Origin: Saturnia japonica
Lineage: Eukaryota; Arthropoda; Insecta; Lepidoptera; Saturniidae
Reading direction: 5' to 3'
Length of the DNA stretch: 64,000 nucleotides
Assembly (NCBI GenBank): GCA_033032175.1
Contig: CM065323.1
Location: 12,710,001-12,774,000 of the forward strand
Shown: in pieces, positions 36,772 to 48,447 of the stretch
Position numbering within the stretch: the first letter of the stretch is position 1
Layout: each line of letters starts with the position of its first letter
Notes under the pieces: generated by a model
Databases searched by the model: none
Told to the model about the DNA's origin: nothing
Seen by the model: only the letters and a program-made list of their open reading frames with translations
Program-made: the position numbers and the translations under genes

Positions 36772-38508
36772 ATGGCCGATAGCAAATACGCGGAATTAGA
36801 AGCGCGATTTAGGCCGGAAGCCGAAAACCAGTGCCTAATAAATTACATGTCGCTGCATATGCCCGCGCATAGCAACGACTATGATAGCAGGACACAGATG
36901 GCGGACTCGCTACGTCCACCATCATCCAATCAGAGCGTCGATACCGCGCACGCCATCCCCTCCACCTCCGCCGCGATCTCACCCGCAACCGCGCCACCCA
37001 GTTTCGCGCGGCCCGCCTCGGTACCCACGACCGAGTACCCCCACCCCTCTAGCCTCGCAAGTGCGAGTCGCGCCCCACATAAGTCCCGAGCGAATTCGCG
37101 ACAGCGATCGTTCACCCTCGGCCCCTATGACCGCCCCGCTAAACCCGTTGCCCCCGCGGCAACAACACCCCTCACTAATACTTTTTCGGCCCTCCCAGTC
37201 GAATTAGACATGGACGCCCCGATTAGCCCAACCCCTTCCTCGGAAATGGAGTTTTCGCTCCACTTCCGAGAACCGGTCATAATCTTGACCGAAGCTGCCG
37301 CGGACAACGACGACTTCACAGTCGTCAAATCTCGGAAACGCGCGTACCCGAGATAGCCCAAAATGCGACAAAAACTGCCAAAACGGCAAACGGCTCCGCC
37401 GCCCCCGCGCCCTCCTCAAATACCGACGAACCGGTCGTCGGTAAAAAGCAAAGACCCCCACCAATCATAAACCACGACAAAGCTGTCTGGACAAAATTAA
37501 CCAATGAGCTCAAATCGCTCAAAATAGGATATAACAAGGCGCGTAATATCGCGAACGGAATCTCCCTTACGATGAGCTCGCCAAACAGCCATCGTAAAGT
37601 AACTACCCTCCTCCGTAGTAGGAATATACCCTACTACACATACGCGCTCGAAGAGGAGCGAGTACTACGGGTGGTGCTTCGACGAATCCCCGTCGAAATC
37701 ACACCCGAGGAAGTCCTCGCCTCCCACCAAGAACAAAATTCCCCATCCGAGAGGTACATCGGATGTATAATAAGGAAAACGAGCACTTCAACTGCTCGTT
37801 TTAATACTCGACAAGACGCCGGAAGGTAAAAAAATATTCAACCTAGAGCAGGTATGCGAGCTCTCCGGCGTATCCGTTCCGTAGAGCCACCATACAAAAA
37901 TTCTAAGCCCTCCCAATGCCACAACTGTCAGTTGTACGGGCACTCCGCTCGCAACTACTTCTTACGTCCGAGGTGCGTTAAGTGCCTAGAGGACCACCCA
38001 ACCAGGGAGTGCACGCGTTGGCGTGACTCTACCACCCCCCCCCCCCCCCCCCCAGCTGCGAACTATCGCGGATGCCCCAAGGCCCCGCGCACCACACACC
38101 CTCGCCGCCCTTGGCAGGCTGCCTCTCAGAGGGCAACCCCCGCCTCAGGGTTCCGGTCACAACCTCTGCTCAATCCAGAGGTGTTTCTGTCCCTCCCGAC
38201 CCCCCGCCGCACTCAGGCGACTGTAGGCCCCCCCGCACCCCAGGTGCAAGCCCAAACCCGTGCGTTCGACTCAGAACGCATGGGCCCCCAAACCACAGCC
38301 CCTCATGGCTATGGATATCCACGCGCCCCGCGCCTCCACACATGTCACAAAAGATGACCTCATGCTATCGCATGCTCGCATGCTCGCATACAAGGCCCAT
38401 CTGGAGCAGTACGGTTTCGTCGAAACCGTATTTGCCTTTCCCCGGCTCGCAGAGACGCTACAGCGTCTCGATCGCGAAGCCTACAACCTCAGGCCTCTCA
38501 ATGGCTAG
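36772..38508 (+). pseudogene. Jockey ORF1 (gag-like), frame-broken
   Basis: Starts MADSKYAELEARF at 36772 and has a Pro/Ala/Ser-rich N-terminal half that ends prematurely at 37356. The homology then continues in other frames: a PRE_C2HC-like block (EERVLRVVLRRIPVEI, near 37650-37700), CCHC knuckles (CHNCQLYGHSARN and RCVKCLEDHPTRECTR, about 37918-38016) and a C-terminal segment ending at TAG 38506-38508. At least three shifts separate the pieces. One Cys of the first knuckle is replaced (NYF where the sister copy has NCH). A 19-base C run (38035-38053) has replaced the region where the sister has a third knuckle (CVLCGEEGHP). Confidence 0.8.
38035..38053. repeat. Poly-C tract (19 C)
   Basis: Nineteen consecutive C inside the Jockey ORF1 remnant, translating as a Pro run. 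It is absent from the sister copy at 62.6 kb. Confidence 0.95.
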
Positions 38509-40283
38509 GCTCAAGCCGAGAGGCTTAAACATCTCCTTTTTTAATGCGCGGAACTTATATCCGCAGCGTGATCTTGTCGCGACTTTTCTTAAAGATCAGC
38601 AAATAGACGTTCTCTTAGTACAGGAAACGCTCTTAAAGCGTGGTAAACACAATCCGAGTATTGCAAACTACAACAGGTCATACAACAGGTCTACAACGCC
38701 CGGTCATTCTACAGCTAGGAAAACTAGATGACTCCAGCCCTCTTTCAGTCACAACGGTTGACTATGCCAAACTCAAACACGACCTCGCGGATAGGCAGTC
38801 CTCGCCCAGTCTCGTTAGGGTCCCGAACGTATTGGAGTCAGTTGCGCACGTAGATCTCACGAACGACTCCCTAGTCGACCACCTACCAGCCGTCTGGAAA
38901 ACGGCCATTTTCATAGGTATTCACAAGCCCGGCAACAGCGCGTCGCTTCCCGACAGCTACCGCCCTATCAGTCTTCTAATTACCCTAGGTAAAATCTATG
39001 AGCGGCTCCTTCTGAACCGTCTCAAGTCCGTAATAGAGGAGAAAAACCTCTATCCGCCTGAGCAATTCGGTTTTCGTGCTAGACATTCTTGCACTCATCA
39101 AGTGCACCGCCTCACGGAGCACATTTTGTTTAACTTTTCCGAGTTATATAAACCCCGTCGTACACTGGCAGTCTTTTTCGACGTAGCCAAGGCCTTTGAT
39201 AAGGTCTGGCACGAAGGATTAGTCTATAAGCTGTACTTCCGCGAAGTCCCCGATAGATTAGTTAAAATCATCCGCGATTACCTCAAAGACCGCACCTTTC
39301 GCTACAGAGTGGAAGGTGAACTATCCACACCCCATCCCATACGCTCAGGCGTCCCCCAAGGTTCGATCCTGGCTCCTAGCCTCTTCAATCGGTACGTCAG
39401 TGACCTACCAAAACTTCCCGCGAAAGTTGAGGTAGGGTTATACGCTGACGATATAGTCATATACTCCTCTCAAAGGCAAAAGATCAATCTCAAATGTAGA
39501 ATCCAAAGAGCCGTGACCACTCTCGGGGAGTGGTTTAACGACTGGCGAATAACCATCAACCCCACGAAGAGCGCAGCGGTGCTCTTCGACCAAACCGCCT
39601 CACAGATACCGAAAAAACTCAAGGATCATCCCCTTGAACTCTTCGGTAATCCGATCCCCTGGGTAAAGGAGGCCAAATATCTAGGTGTAACCCTAGATAG
39701 TAGACTCTCCTTTATACGCCACATCACTCTGGTCAGGAAAAGGGCCGCCTGGACCCTCGCCCGATTGCATCCTCTGTTATGTGCTGCAAGCAAAATGTCT
39801 ACGAGACACAAGCTTACGCTCTACAAGATGTGTATCCGACCGATTATGACATATAGCTGCGTTGTGTTCGCACATATGGCAAGATATAATTGGGATCGTT
39901 TACAAACCATCCGCCTTTCCGCGTTTCTTCACCGCCTTACCGGCGCCCCTTGGTATGTTCGTATGGAAGATCTCCATAGAGATATGGACCTTCCTTCGAT
40001 ACATGCCTATGCCAAACACATTTCTCGCTTTTATTTCGACACCGCGTCGAACCACGCGAATCCCTTAATCAAAGCGGCAACTTCATATGTTCCCAAAGTA
40101 AACGCCGGCCCCGTAATATCTTCACTGACCCGCTCGACCAAATCGAAACAGCTAACGCGTTCTATGCCACCGTCTCTTCAAACAGAGCGTGCCACCGCCC
40201 ACGCCCGCGTAACCACCGTTCTCTCCCCAGAGGACGGGCGGTCAACTTCGCTCCCGCACACCCGTCACGTCCACCCTCTCTAG
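38501..40283 (+). pseudogene. Jockey ORF2 (endonuclease + RT), internally deleted
   Basis: Begins MARLKPRGLNISFFNAR at 38501, overlapping the ORF1 stop by eight bases. The endonuclease start (VQETLLK) is present. Then about 450 bp present in the sister copy, covering most of the endonuclease, is missing near 38680-38700. A second deletion follows DHL near 38882. The frame open at 38640-40283 then carries a well-preserved RT: PDSYRPISLL, FFDVAKAFDKVWH (39175-39213), GVPQGSILAP and the catalytic YADD (39441-39452). The C-terminal thumb-like region follows, and no RNase H is seen, as expected for Jockey. Loss of the endonuclease makes the protein non-functional. Confidence 0.82.
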
Positions 40284-41396
40284 CGGCAACCCAAGCCTAG
40301 GTCCGTTCCTCGGTGTGAAGCCCTTGGGTCAGGCAGCCACCCGCGCGATACAAGTGACACTATACATGCAACACTTAGCTATCCACATACAACATTACAC
40401 ACGTATGAACACACACACGTGCACACCACACAGGTATATAGGTTCTGTAAGGGACCTTTTTTTTCTTTTTTTGCGCTAGTTAGTGTAGAAAAACCACTCC
40501 GATTACTAAATACACATATGCATGGACCCCTCCTTCCTCCCAGGAGGAGGGGAACGTGCATATGAGTATATGTTAGTTAGTTCGAATTCTCTTAGGATTA
40601 AGGAATTAGATAGATCGCGACCTTTTCGCATTCGTGACGACCGCCCGAGCCGAGGTTCGGCCACTCTAGCACCCTCATGCGGGTCGTCACAAACTTTCAC
40701 GGCTGAGTGCCCTAAGCGCTCGCCCCCAACAAGTCCGGTGAAGCTGTAAAAGCCGCAGCGGCTCTGTTTTTGGATAGGGCCCCTAAGGATAACAGTGTAG
40801 TCAGTTAAAAAAAAAAAAAAACGTGAAATTGCTTGGGGAATTTACACATTTTTTGTACTTTTTCATCCTTGTATCACTTGTATAATTATTAAACTATACC
40901 AATCTTGTTGTATGTTCACAACTATCTAAAAACAACAAAGTGGAATGAATAGGTAACGAGAGTCCATACACAATTTCCAGGGGAGGGGATAAGACTAAAT
41001 CACAGGACTCAGTTGTTTCAGAAAAATAGCTAAATCGTACTTAGGTCCTGTGAAATGTATATTTTTTTATTTAGTTACCTCCAGGCATTGCACAGGTAAC
41101 CATAACTAAAAACGTATAGTTCCCAAAAACTATTAATTTAACGAAAATAACAAGGATTTGTTTCGGTCATGACCAACCTCCAATACCGATTAAATATCTA
41201 ATAAGTAGAAATAATGATTTACTCTTTTTAAAATTTTGCGCCCTAAAACAAAAAATAAAAAAGGGTATTTATAGATAATTTCTAAAAAAAAATAGGGTAA
41301 AACTAAAATCGCAAGTGTTAAAGTTATAGGGCTTATCGGAAGTAATATAAAGTTGCATGTAGCGCACGCGACAGACCATCACAGACATAGATTAAT

Positions 41397-41528
41397 ATGA
41401 ATATACGGAAAATCACAGACAAGTTCGCTAGATCGCTCTCTGAACTATACTATTTAATGAAATTTGTGGATACCGAAGCGGCGCGGCGCGGCATCAACAC
41501 AGCCACAAGCACAGCACTACCCTCTTAA
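41397..41528 (+). other. Possible small ORF, 43 aa (not recognised)
   Basis: ATG 41397 to TAA 41528 encodes a peptide beginning MNIRKITDKFARSLSELYYL with mixed, protein-like composition and a GC-rich second half. The overlapping frame 41464-41718 opens without ATG and is AT-driven, though its last 25 codons (MFKVMEKDIQEYIKKNEYND) followed by ATAAATAAA look exon-like. No domain is known; chance is the alternative. Confidence 0.18.
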
Positions 41529-41875
41529 ATATGAGGGCTCGGTAACTTCTTTAAAAAAATACATATACAAGTCGTTTAAAGAATATATATTATGTAAATT
41601 TTATTTTAATTGTGTTAAAATTTTACAAATCTTCTGTCAAACTGAGATGTTCAAAGTTATGGAAAAAGATATACAAGAATATATTAAAAAAAACGAATAT
41701 AATGATAATGATGCATAAATAAATGCTTAAGTACCTGTTTTAGTTGCTTTAATTAATTAAAAGTAATCAAAGTTATATTAGTTTTATTTATTAAACTTTT
41801 GTTAATGAGTGATAGAAACGTAGTTTTGGTAGAATCCCAAAAAAAAATGGCCACACCACTGCTAGTGATCTTTTG

Positions 41876-41937
41876 AACTGACTACACTGTTAGCCTTAGG
41901 GGCCCTATCCAAAAACAGAGCCGCTGCGGCTTTTATA
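41876..41937 (-). mobile_element. Jockey LINE 3' tail fragment
   Basis: About 62 bp matching the last part of the 3' UTR in reverse ('actgactacactgttagcct'...'ccaaaaacagagccgctgcg'). It includes the 'tatccaaaaacagag' insertion found in the 40.7 kb copy but not in the 9958 and 14432 copies, so it belongs to the same sublineage as 40.7 kb. Confidence 0.7.
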
Positions 41938-41950
41938 TACGATGAGACAG

Positions 41951-42168
41951 GAACATAAATGTAAACATCAATGTTTAATAATATTGATGTTTCAGTGCTA
42001 GCTAAGTCGCCAAATAGGCGAGCTTGTTTGAGCGACACATCGGAACCTGGAACTTTATTTTACAGCACACAAATTCGTAAACATCAACGGTTGATGTTTT
42101 TTAGGTGCCACATCTGGTTCTCAAACCCTATGAAAACATCAGTGTTTCGATAATATCGAACATCCCTA
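41951..42168. mobile_element. TAGGGATG-ended MITE family, truncated copy 1
   Basis: The right end reads 'tcgaacatcccta' (to 42168). The body shares 'gtgccacatc-gg-tc', 'cagcacacaaatt' and repeated 'aacatcaa-g-ttgatgtt' blocks with 48052-48447 and 60257-60590. The left terminus is missing. Confidence 0.6.
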
Positions 42169-42544
42169 GTGCTGTGAAGCTGTGACAATTAGGGATGGGA
42201 AACTAAAAAAAGGCTTTTTTAAAATCGTTTATGTTCGAAAATAGTATAAATAATTAAAAAATATTAATTTTTCTTAGTATTCATTTTTAATCATATTTCC
42301 TTGAAAAATTGAATTAAACACGTGAAATATTCACAATCATGACTTTCTTAATCAAATAATCAACTTAAATAAGACAAAAATTGTTTTAATAAAGGAGAAT
42401 GCCCACTCTTGTACCAAATTTTGTTTAACATGGTTGAATAAAAAGTAAAAAATGTTTTTTTTTTCCCCAATGTTTTAATGACCTTTTGTCCTCGGAATTT
42501 TTTTTTCTAAGTAGGAATATTCTGTAAACTTTTACCTATAGTCT

Positions 42545-43115
42545 ATACTATGTATACATGTATATACTAATATAACAGAGCGGAAGAGTTTTTATGTTCT
42601 TTTGTTTGTTTAAACACGCTAATCTCTGGAACTACAGTCGGATTTGAAAAATTATTTTTGTATACGAAATCTTGATTCAAGAAGAATAGTACAGGGTATC
42701 TAGTTTCAAGGTGTACATCCCAGCTAGCCTTTGATATTTATTTTTGTTAAGTAAGTCTGAACCGAAGCTCTCCTGAACTTCTTTATCAGCGTGCGCTGTA
42801 GTAATTTTTAGTGGTACGTAAATACAATGTTGTAAAAAAATATTGGGCCTTAGCATATCTAAAAAATAGTCCGCGATAACATATGCGTATCTCTTATATA
42901 TGAGCCACAATAAGCCATTTTATTACAAACAACTATTAAATATTTAAAAAATATGTATTATTGTTCATTATTTTAGACGTGGCAAATAAAGACAAATTTA
43001 TGAAGTTAAATTTTTCACTTTACAGCATGTTATTTGGACACATAGTATAGGGGATGGCGTTGCGGTGTTTGTCGTATAAAAATAATACGGGTGAAACCGT
43101 GTAGCACAGCTTGAA
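42545..43115 (+). mobile_element. Helitron-like element, plus strand
   Basis: It begins near 'actaatataacagagcggaa' and ends 'acgggtgaaaccgtgtagcacagctt', a diverged form of the Helitron terminal segment with the last CTAG mutated to CTTG. No coding frame is supported (42677-42910 on the minus strand is chance). Confidence 0.4.
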
Positions 43116-43287
43116 ATTACTATACACTGCGTAAATAAAAAGTAACTGATTATTTCTTCGATCAATTGTATTATTGATCGAAGGATTATTTAATTATAAA
43201 TAAGGATATTTATAGGTAATATTTACTTAAGGGCGATCGAAGTTTTAGGTGGGATCTTGAAGTAACATGTTGTGGTTTTTATTTTCA

Positions 43288-43885
43288 ACCAGCTGACCCG
43301 CACAACTTCGTCCTCGTCACATAAGAGAAAGAGAGAGAGAGATGGGTTAGAAAGAGTGGGTCGTAGGTACCTATAATACAATTCTAAAGGAGCTGAAACT
43401 TTCTTTAATTTGCTGCGGAGTTATTTTAAAGCTGTGATTCTCATAAGATATTTATTGAAATCAAATTATGTAAAGGACAATTTTGTTCAAAATTATATAC
43501 TTGTTATGAATATTTTATTAAATTCAATAAGGGTCATTATTTTAGAACAAATTTTATTACCATAAAAAGGGTTATATTGAGTCAACTGTAAAAGGTAGCC
43601 AAATGCTATCGCAGACTTTTTTTTTACTTTAACAATTTACGCAGCGCATGCAATGGAACTTCTCGAAAGCAATACATTTTCCCCGTTTTTGCAACATTTT
43701 TCATTGATGCTCCGCTTCTATCTGACGTAGTGTGATTTTATATATATTATAGCCTACCTGGATGAATGGGATATCCAACAAAAACATTTTTTTTCCGTTC
43801 GAACAAGTACTTCCTGAGATTAGCGCGTTCAACCAAACAAACAGACAGAGAAACTCTTCAGCTTTATAATATTGGAATATATTAA
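43288..43885 (-). mobile_element. Helitron-like element, minus strand
   Basis: The 'ccagctgacccgcacaactt' start, and the 'caaccaaacaaacagacagagaaactctt' then 'ctttataatattgg' end, fit a diverged Helitron family with its 3' end on the left. It contains a short (GA)n near 43328-43342. Confidence 0.45.
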
Positions 43886-43889
43886 TTAA

Positions 43890-44085
43890 CTTAGGTTTTA
43901 GACCCTATATTTTGTAATACTAATAGCGTTTTGTGTGATATAGCTTGGTTATTGTGGTTTTGTGAAGTGGATTATAAATATAAACTGGAAGCATACATTT
44001 TGATGTGCCACAAAATCTACCTAGAAAATTCTAACAAGGGAGCCACCATCTTGTTGGGATACTGAATTCGTTCTAAGACAGGACA
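43890..44085 (+). repeat. Dispersed repeat, family C, copy 2
   Basis: Shares 'tgatatagcttggtta', 'tgtgaagtggatt-taaata' and 'gccaccatcttgt' type blocks with 47720-48010, and in inverse with 11740-12035 and 52685-52990. It lies just upstream of the MADF gene. Confidence 0.6.
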
Positions 44086-44352
44086 CTATATTCACTTGAT
44101 AATGGTAGTAATGGTTTTCAAAAAAGAGGACTAGTTGGCAAGTTAGTAAGAAGAAGAAGGGTGATTAAATTCCTTGTCACAAAAAAATATTAGATAAGTA
44201 TATCAACAAAATTTGATAGTGAAAAAAAAAACATTATTTAAATAATCGATTTATTTTTTAACATCCTAGTGACAATCTCAAAAGTTTTACAAAATTTGAA
44301 AATACAAAGTACAAACTTAGAAAATTGTGAAAAAGGATTTTTTTCTTAGAAA

Positions 44353-47116
44353 ATGATATCAGATTTCGCTAAAGAGAAAGTGTTTTGGACGAGAAAGATG
44401 AATTTGAAATTAGTAAAATTCATTGAAAACAAACCAAACATATGGAATCCGAAACATCCAAAATACACTTCGATCAGTTTAAGAGACCAAACATACTCTG
44501 AATTTGCCTTCAAATACGGTAACGAGTTCACTTGGCAGGCGGTAAAAGATCGCTGGACAAATATACGATCTACTTTTGCTAATTATTTAAGGAAAATCAA
44601 TGCGAGTCGAGCAAAAGGAGATAGTGAGGTCTTAATATTATTTTTACATTTTGCTATAAACTAATTAGTCTGTTATCGTACCTATAATGCTGAAATAAAC
44701 TACTGTTAAAGATAATACTGTGAAACAATTAATCTGTCATCCAGTATTGAGCTGCTATTATCAATTGAAAAAATTTAACTTTTGTATCCCATTTTTTGTT
44801 TTTAATACTAAACTTGGGGCTATTTTTCAATCGACATCATTATGTCTATAAAAACAAAAACAGCAATGTCCACTTACACTGAAAAAGGTGTTAACACTAT
44901 TTTTATTCATAATAAACGCAACAATAAAATTGTTTGTTATAATAACTTCATATTATTGTTATCGCCACATGCTTTAAAACAATACTTCTGATATTAAAAT
45001 AAAATAAGAGTAATTCAAATAACGAAAATTCATAATAAGAAAATGTACATTGCTGTGTCTGTTTCTATAGGCTTCTTAAATGTGTATTTGAGGAATATTT
45101 TCTAAATTTTGACAGATTTTCCATTCATAATTCATCAAAACTCCAAAATCCATCCATTTATAAATGAAGTGCAATATATATATATATATATATATAAGCA
45201 AAATTATTTGCAGTAACTAATTTGTATGATTAAACAATAAAAAAGAAATTCTCAGCTATATTTAGTGACTTTTCCACTATATCCCATTACTACTTGTGCT
45301 GTTTAACTCATAATACTTTTTTGGTTCTTGTTTGGCAGCCAACTCACACTCGGCCTCTAATACCCTGCACGGCACCACAATGGCCTGCCCATTATATTAC
45401 TACACGCTATGCATACTTTCTGATAGACACTTTGAACAAATGTTATATAGCCTATAACTTTCCTGAATAAATATGTTATAAGATGAAAATAATCATTTTC
45501 ATATCTAACTGGTAGTTCCAGAGATTAATGCAATAAAACTCAAAAAAACAATCTTTTGAGTTTAAAATATCATTATAGATTACAACTTCTATGCTCTTAT
45601 AGGTAACATAGACAAATCAGTACAATATCATGGGCACTGGCAGAAGATTGCAAGGGGGTGCACTTGGTCCCATCTGTCAGGAATGAAAATATGTACATAG
45701 AAAAGATTAAAGTTTTTTTTTAAGAAGTTACTGTTTGAATAAAAATTAAGGTGTCTAGGTTACTGTCAAAATTTGTACAATCTATACAATTAATAAAATT
45801 TAACTGTCTGTTTGTAATGTAAAATAACAGTTTTTTTTACTAAATGCATATGAAAGTATATACAATACCTATAACAAAACCCAATTTTTTTTTTATTATT
45901 ATCAAGGTTGAAACCATGGGGCACAGCTAATACATAATATAATTATCTATAAATACATTTTATTAGTTAATATTATAGTGTGTAAATGCTGATACACCTC
46001 CCTGAAAGTACTCCTGGTAGCTCCTATGTTTAATATTACCAATTCTCAATCTACATCTGTAGTCTGGAAATGTTAGACTTTTACAAGAGCTGTGGAGATA
46101 TTTAAGTGAATAAAATGTTACTTTCTTTTAAGGTATACAAAGTTAACTGGCATTTATGGAAACCTTGCAGCTTCTTATTAAAAGTCAATAGAAAACTTAA
46201 TAAGGATGACATTATATTGGATAATGGATCCCAAAAAGAAGAAGTAAGTCAACATTGATTTAAAAAAGTAGAATGAAGATGACGTTGGGCAGTAACATCT
46301 TAGATAATAATAATAAATCATTTTTATTACAACTTAAATTTTAACAATGTCCCCAAACTAGGTATGCCTGTGTCTTGGGAACCTTATATACGAGTTACCA
46401 TATTATACTTACTCATAATAACATCTCAAATCATTACATTACACATTACTTATTCATTATACTACATACCATACTATTATATAGTATGCAATACAGACAC
46501 ATATTTCATATTACATAAACATAATTACATACAACATACATATTATCATAAATAATAATAGATAATATTCAAATTTCTACTAAATAAAAAATATGGAATA
46601 AAATAATAAAGTCCAATATGCGCGCACACACCAAAGAGCTCTGGTGCTGCGTAGAGAGAGCATGACGTCATGAGAGAGCGTCATGCTGTTTGCCGTCACG
46701 GCATTCGGTTCGATTTTACTGCCAAGGCGCGCCAAAAAATATTTCTCATCAAAAAGAAAATAATGGCTAAAAATAAGGAATATTTTTTATGACTAACGAA
46801 CTTGAATTCATTTTAGGACATGAACTCGGAAAGGTTAAGCAGTGATGATGAAGTATCCTACAGTTTAAAAAATTCAAGCACAAACTGTGACAGTCTAGTG
46901 TCTAGCTTGTTCACGGTTTTTAAAGGTGTGCAGAATGATGCATTCGGTCTAGAAAATACAAAACATGGAAACATTGGTAGAGCTGTTGCTAAGAAATTAT
47001 CACATATGGATTCATATCAGGCTGCACAGATGACCCTCAAAATAACAGAAATATTATTATTATATGATAAAAATAGTCCAATAAACCCAAATAACATAAA
47101 AAACGAATCTGTTTAG
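44353..47116 (+). CDS. MADF-BESS domain DNA-binding protein, 3 exons
   Basis: A probable nuclear transcription regulator of the Adf-1-like MADF family; target unknown. Exons 44353-44628, 46133-46243 and 46817-47116 join in phase 0 at GT-AG sites (the first donor, gtctta, is weak) to give 228 aa. Residues about 10-110 form the MADF (Myb/SANT-like) domain: LVKFIENKPNIWNPKHPKY, then WQAVKDRWTNIRSTFANYL, then W..W...SFLL from exon 2. A Ser/Asp-rich linker follows. The C-terminal part (about 181-215, starting NIGRAVAKKLSHMDSYQAAQ) resembles a BESS motif, used for protein-protein contacts. ATG 44353 directly follows a tttttcttag sequence that could itself be an acceptor, so an upstream untranslated exon is possible. 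A poly(A) signal AATAAA occurs near 47165. The first intron holds a mini-Helitron and a (TA)n. No lesion is seen. Confidence 0.8.
45174..45196. repeat. (TA)n microsatellite in MADF intron 1
   Basis: About 11 TA units, uninterrupted. Confidence 0.9.
45780..45930 (+). mobile_element. Mini-Helitron, family A, heavily deleted
   Basis: Has the family A 5' block ('acaattaataaaatttaact', 'tgcatatgaaagtatataca') fused directly to a 3' segment 'aaaccatggggcacagctaa'. The body is gone and the terminal CTAG is now CTAA. It lies in MADF intron 1. Confidence 0.6.
46655..46735. promoter_or_regulatory. Palindromic TGACGTCA site in a GC-rich patch
   Basis: MADF intron 2 contains a perfect ATGACGTCAT palindrome (the CRE consensus) amid an otherwise unusual GC-richer patch with 'gagagag' repeats, about 130 bp before exon 3. 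An alternative promoter for a BESS-only transcript is conceivable. There is no direct support. Confidence 0.25.
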
Positions 47117-47719
47117 TTTTTGAGTTCATGCAGTATTTCTGTACTATCCGCCTATTATTAGATTAATAAATACATTGTTATATTTCCATTACTTGAATAA
47201 TGTTTTTTATTTCGTAACAATGGTTAACATAGCAATAGCATAATTTATTGAAAAATTTTCGTGAGTTCTATGGCATCCACTATTTGTAGTTTTTTGATTA
47301 TTATAATTATTATGTATTTAATAGTTTATTTAATAGTTGAACGAAAACATTACCTACTTATATTAATAGAATATAAAAAATTGAAATTTACCAATTACCA
47401 ATTTACTGTTATTTAGCAATGACCAAATAAAAGTCGTATATTTAGGTTAGCCCATAATTTTAATTAAATATAATTTGTTTGCAAATCAATTAATTCGATT
47501 TCTCTAAACGTTAGGTGACCGAGTTTTACCCAGATAGTTTTTTAAACACCGTCCGGAATCCGGATGCTTTTCGACCTACAACTCCGGCGAACCTCGTACG
47601 GACGGCAGCCATAAGAATATGTATGTACCTATACTGTAAACGTAGTGATTCTAAATGGTAATATTGTCAAGTATGAACAGCACATAACTTAATTTACTAC
47701 CGGTCAACTGTCATATTGA

Positions 47720-48010
47720 GTCGTGAGTTGGGATTGAGGTTTTTATTTTTAATTCCCTAACTTAGGTTTTTAGACCCTTTTTAAGTATTATTATTGGTGT
47801 TTTGCGCATAGATTTAAAATATAGCGTAGTGTAATGTTAGGTCTGTGGTTTTGCATGATATAGTTTGGTAAGTGCTTATGTGAAGTGGATTGTAAATAAA
47901 AACTGAAAGCATGCATTTTCAAATCTCACAAAAACACCCTATTTTTTTATAGATCGTTCTAACAAGAGAGTCACCATTATGTTAGACGCCATTTTGAATA
48001 TAAAATACCT
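47720..48010 (+). repeat. Dispersed repeat, family C, copy 3
   Basis: Same orientation as 43890-44085. Contains 'gcatgatatagtttggtaag', 'gcatgcattttcaaatctca' and 'agagtcaccattatgtt'. It lies between the MADF and GDPGP1 genes. Confidence 0.6.
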
Positions 48011-48051
48011 ACTACCACTGATTGAGACCAATTGAGACGTACTCTGTTGAT

Positions 48052-48447
48052 TAGGGATGGGCGATGTTAGAGAAACATAGAGTCTGATAAAAAATGAAAC
48101 AAAAATATCGATGGTTTGATGGCAGCCCAGTGGGCAAGCTTTTTTTGGGTGCCACATCGGCTCTTCGAACTATTTTACAGCACAAATTTACAACATTAAC
48201 GTTCGATGTTTTTGTTCCAAACCAATGTTCGGATACGTTTATGTTTTGATACTATCTAAGTGAGCGAGCTTTTTTGGGTGCGACATTGGATCCTGGAACT
48301 CTATTTTACAAAAACACGCGAAGAAAACATCAACGATCAATGTTTTTCTTCATAATATAGATGCTTCGGTGTTTTACAGAGCCTAACATAAATAAAAAAA
48401 AATTGATTTTTTTCATCCTTTATATTGATATATATCGAACATCCCTA
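48052..48447. mobile_element. TAGGGATG-ended MITE family, copy 2 (complete)
   Basis: Starts tagggatgggcgatgtt and ends with the inverse catccctaca-type terminus (shared inverted terminal 8-mer TAGGGATG/CATCCCTA, imperfect beyond). Two internal 'gggtgccacatcgg' and 'gggtgcgacattgg' blocks show a duplicated substructure. It is non-coding and lies upstream of GDPGP1. Confidence 0.65.

Larger units (their letters stand above)
35930..40820 (+). mobile_element. Jockey-clade LINE, near full length but degenerate
   Basis: Layout: GC-rich 5' UTR (to 36771), gag-like ORF1 (36772-38508), endonuclease/reverse-transcriptase ORF2 (38501-40283), a 3' UTR of about 520 bp and an A-tail (about 40806-40820). 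The 5' UTR shares 'gaacggacgtgtc', 'ggggcgtgacccgagc' and 'ctcggacgggcctgggaatc' with the copy at 60660, which fixes the family. The 5' boundary is approximate and no target duplication was found. ORF1 is frame-broken and ORF2 has two internal deletions, so the copy is dead. Its 3' UTR is the reference for the fragments at 9958, 14432, 15835 and 41876. Confidence 0.88.

Noticed and set aside
38023..38731. Pro-rich plus-strand frames within the first Jockey ORF1
   Set aside because: Alternative-frame shadows driven by C-rich composition and the poly-C run.
44346..44531. Minus-strand 61-codon frame opposite MADF exon 1
   Set aside because: Shadow of the MADF coding strand, which has domain support and consistent splicing.
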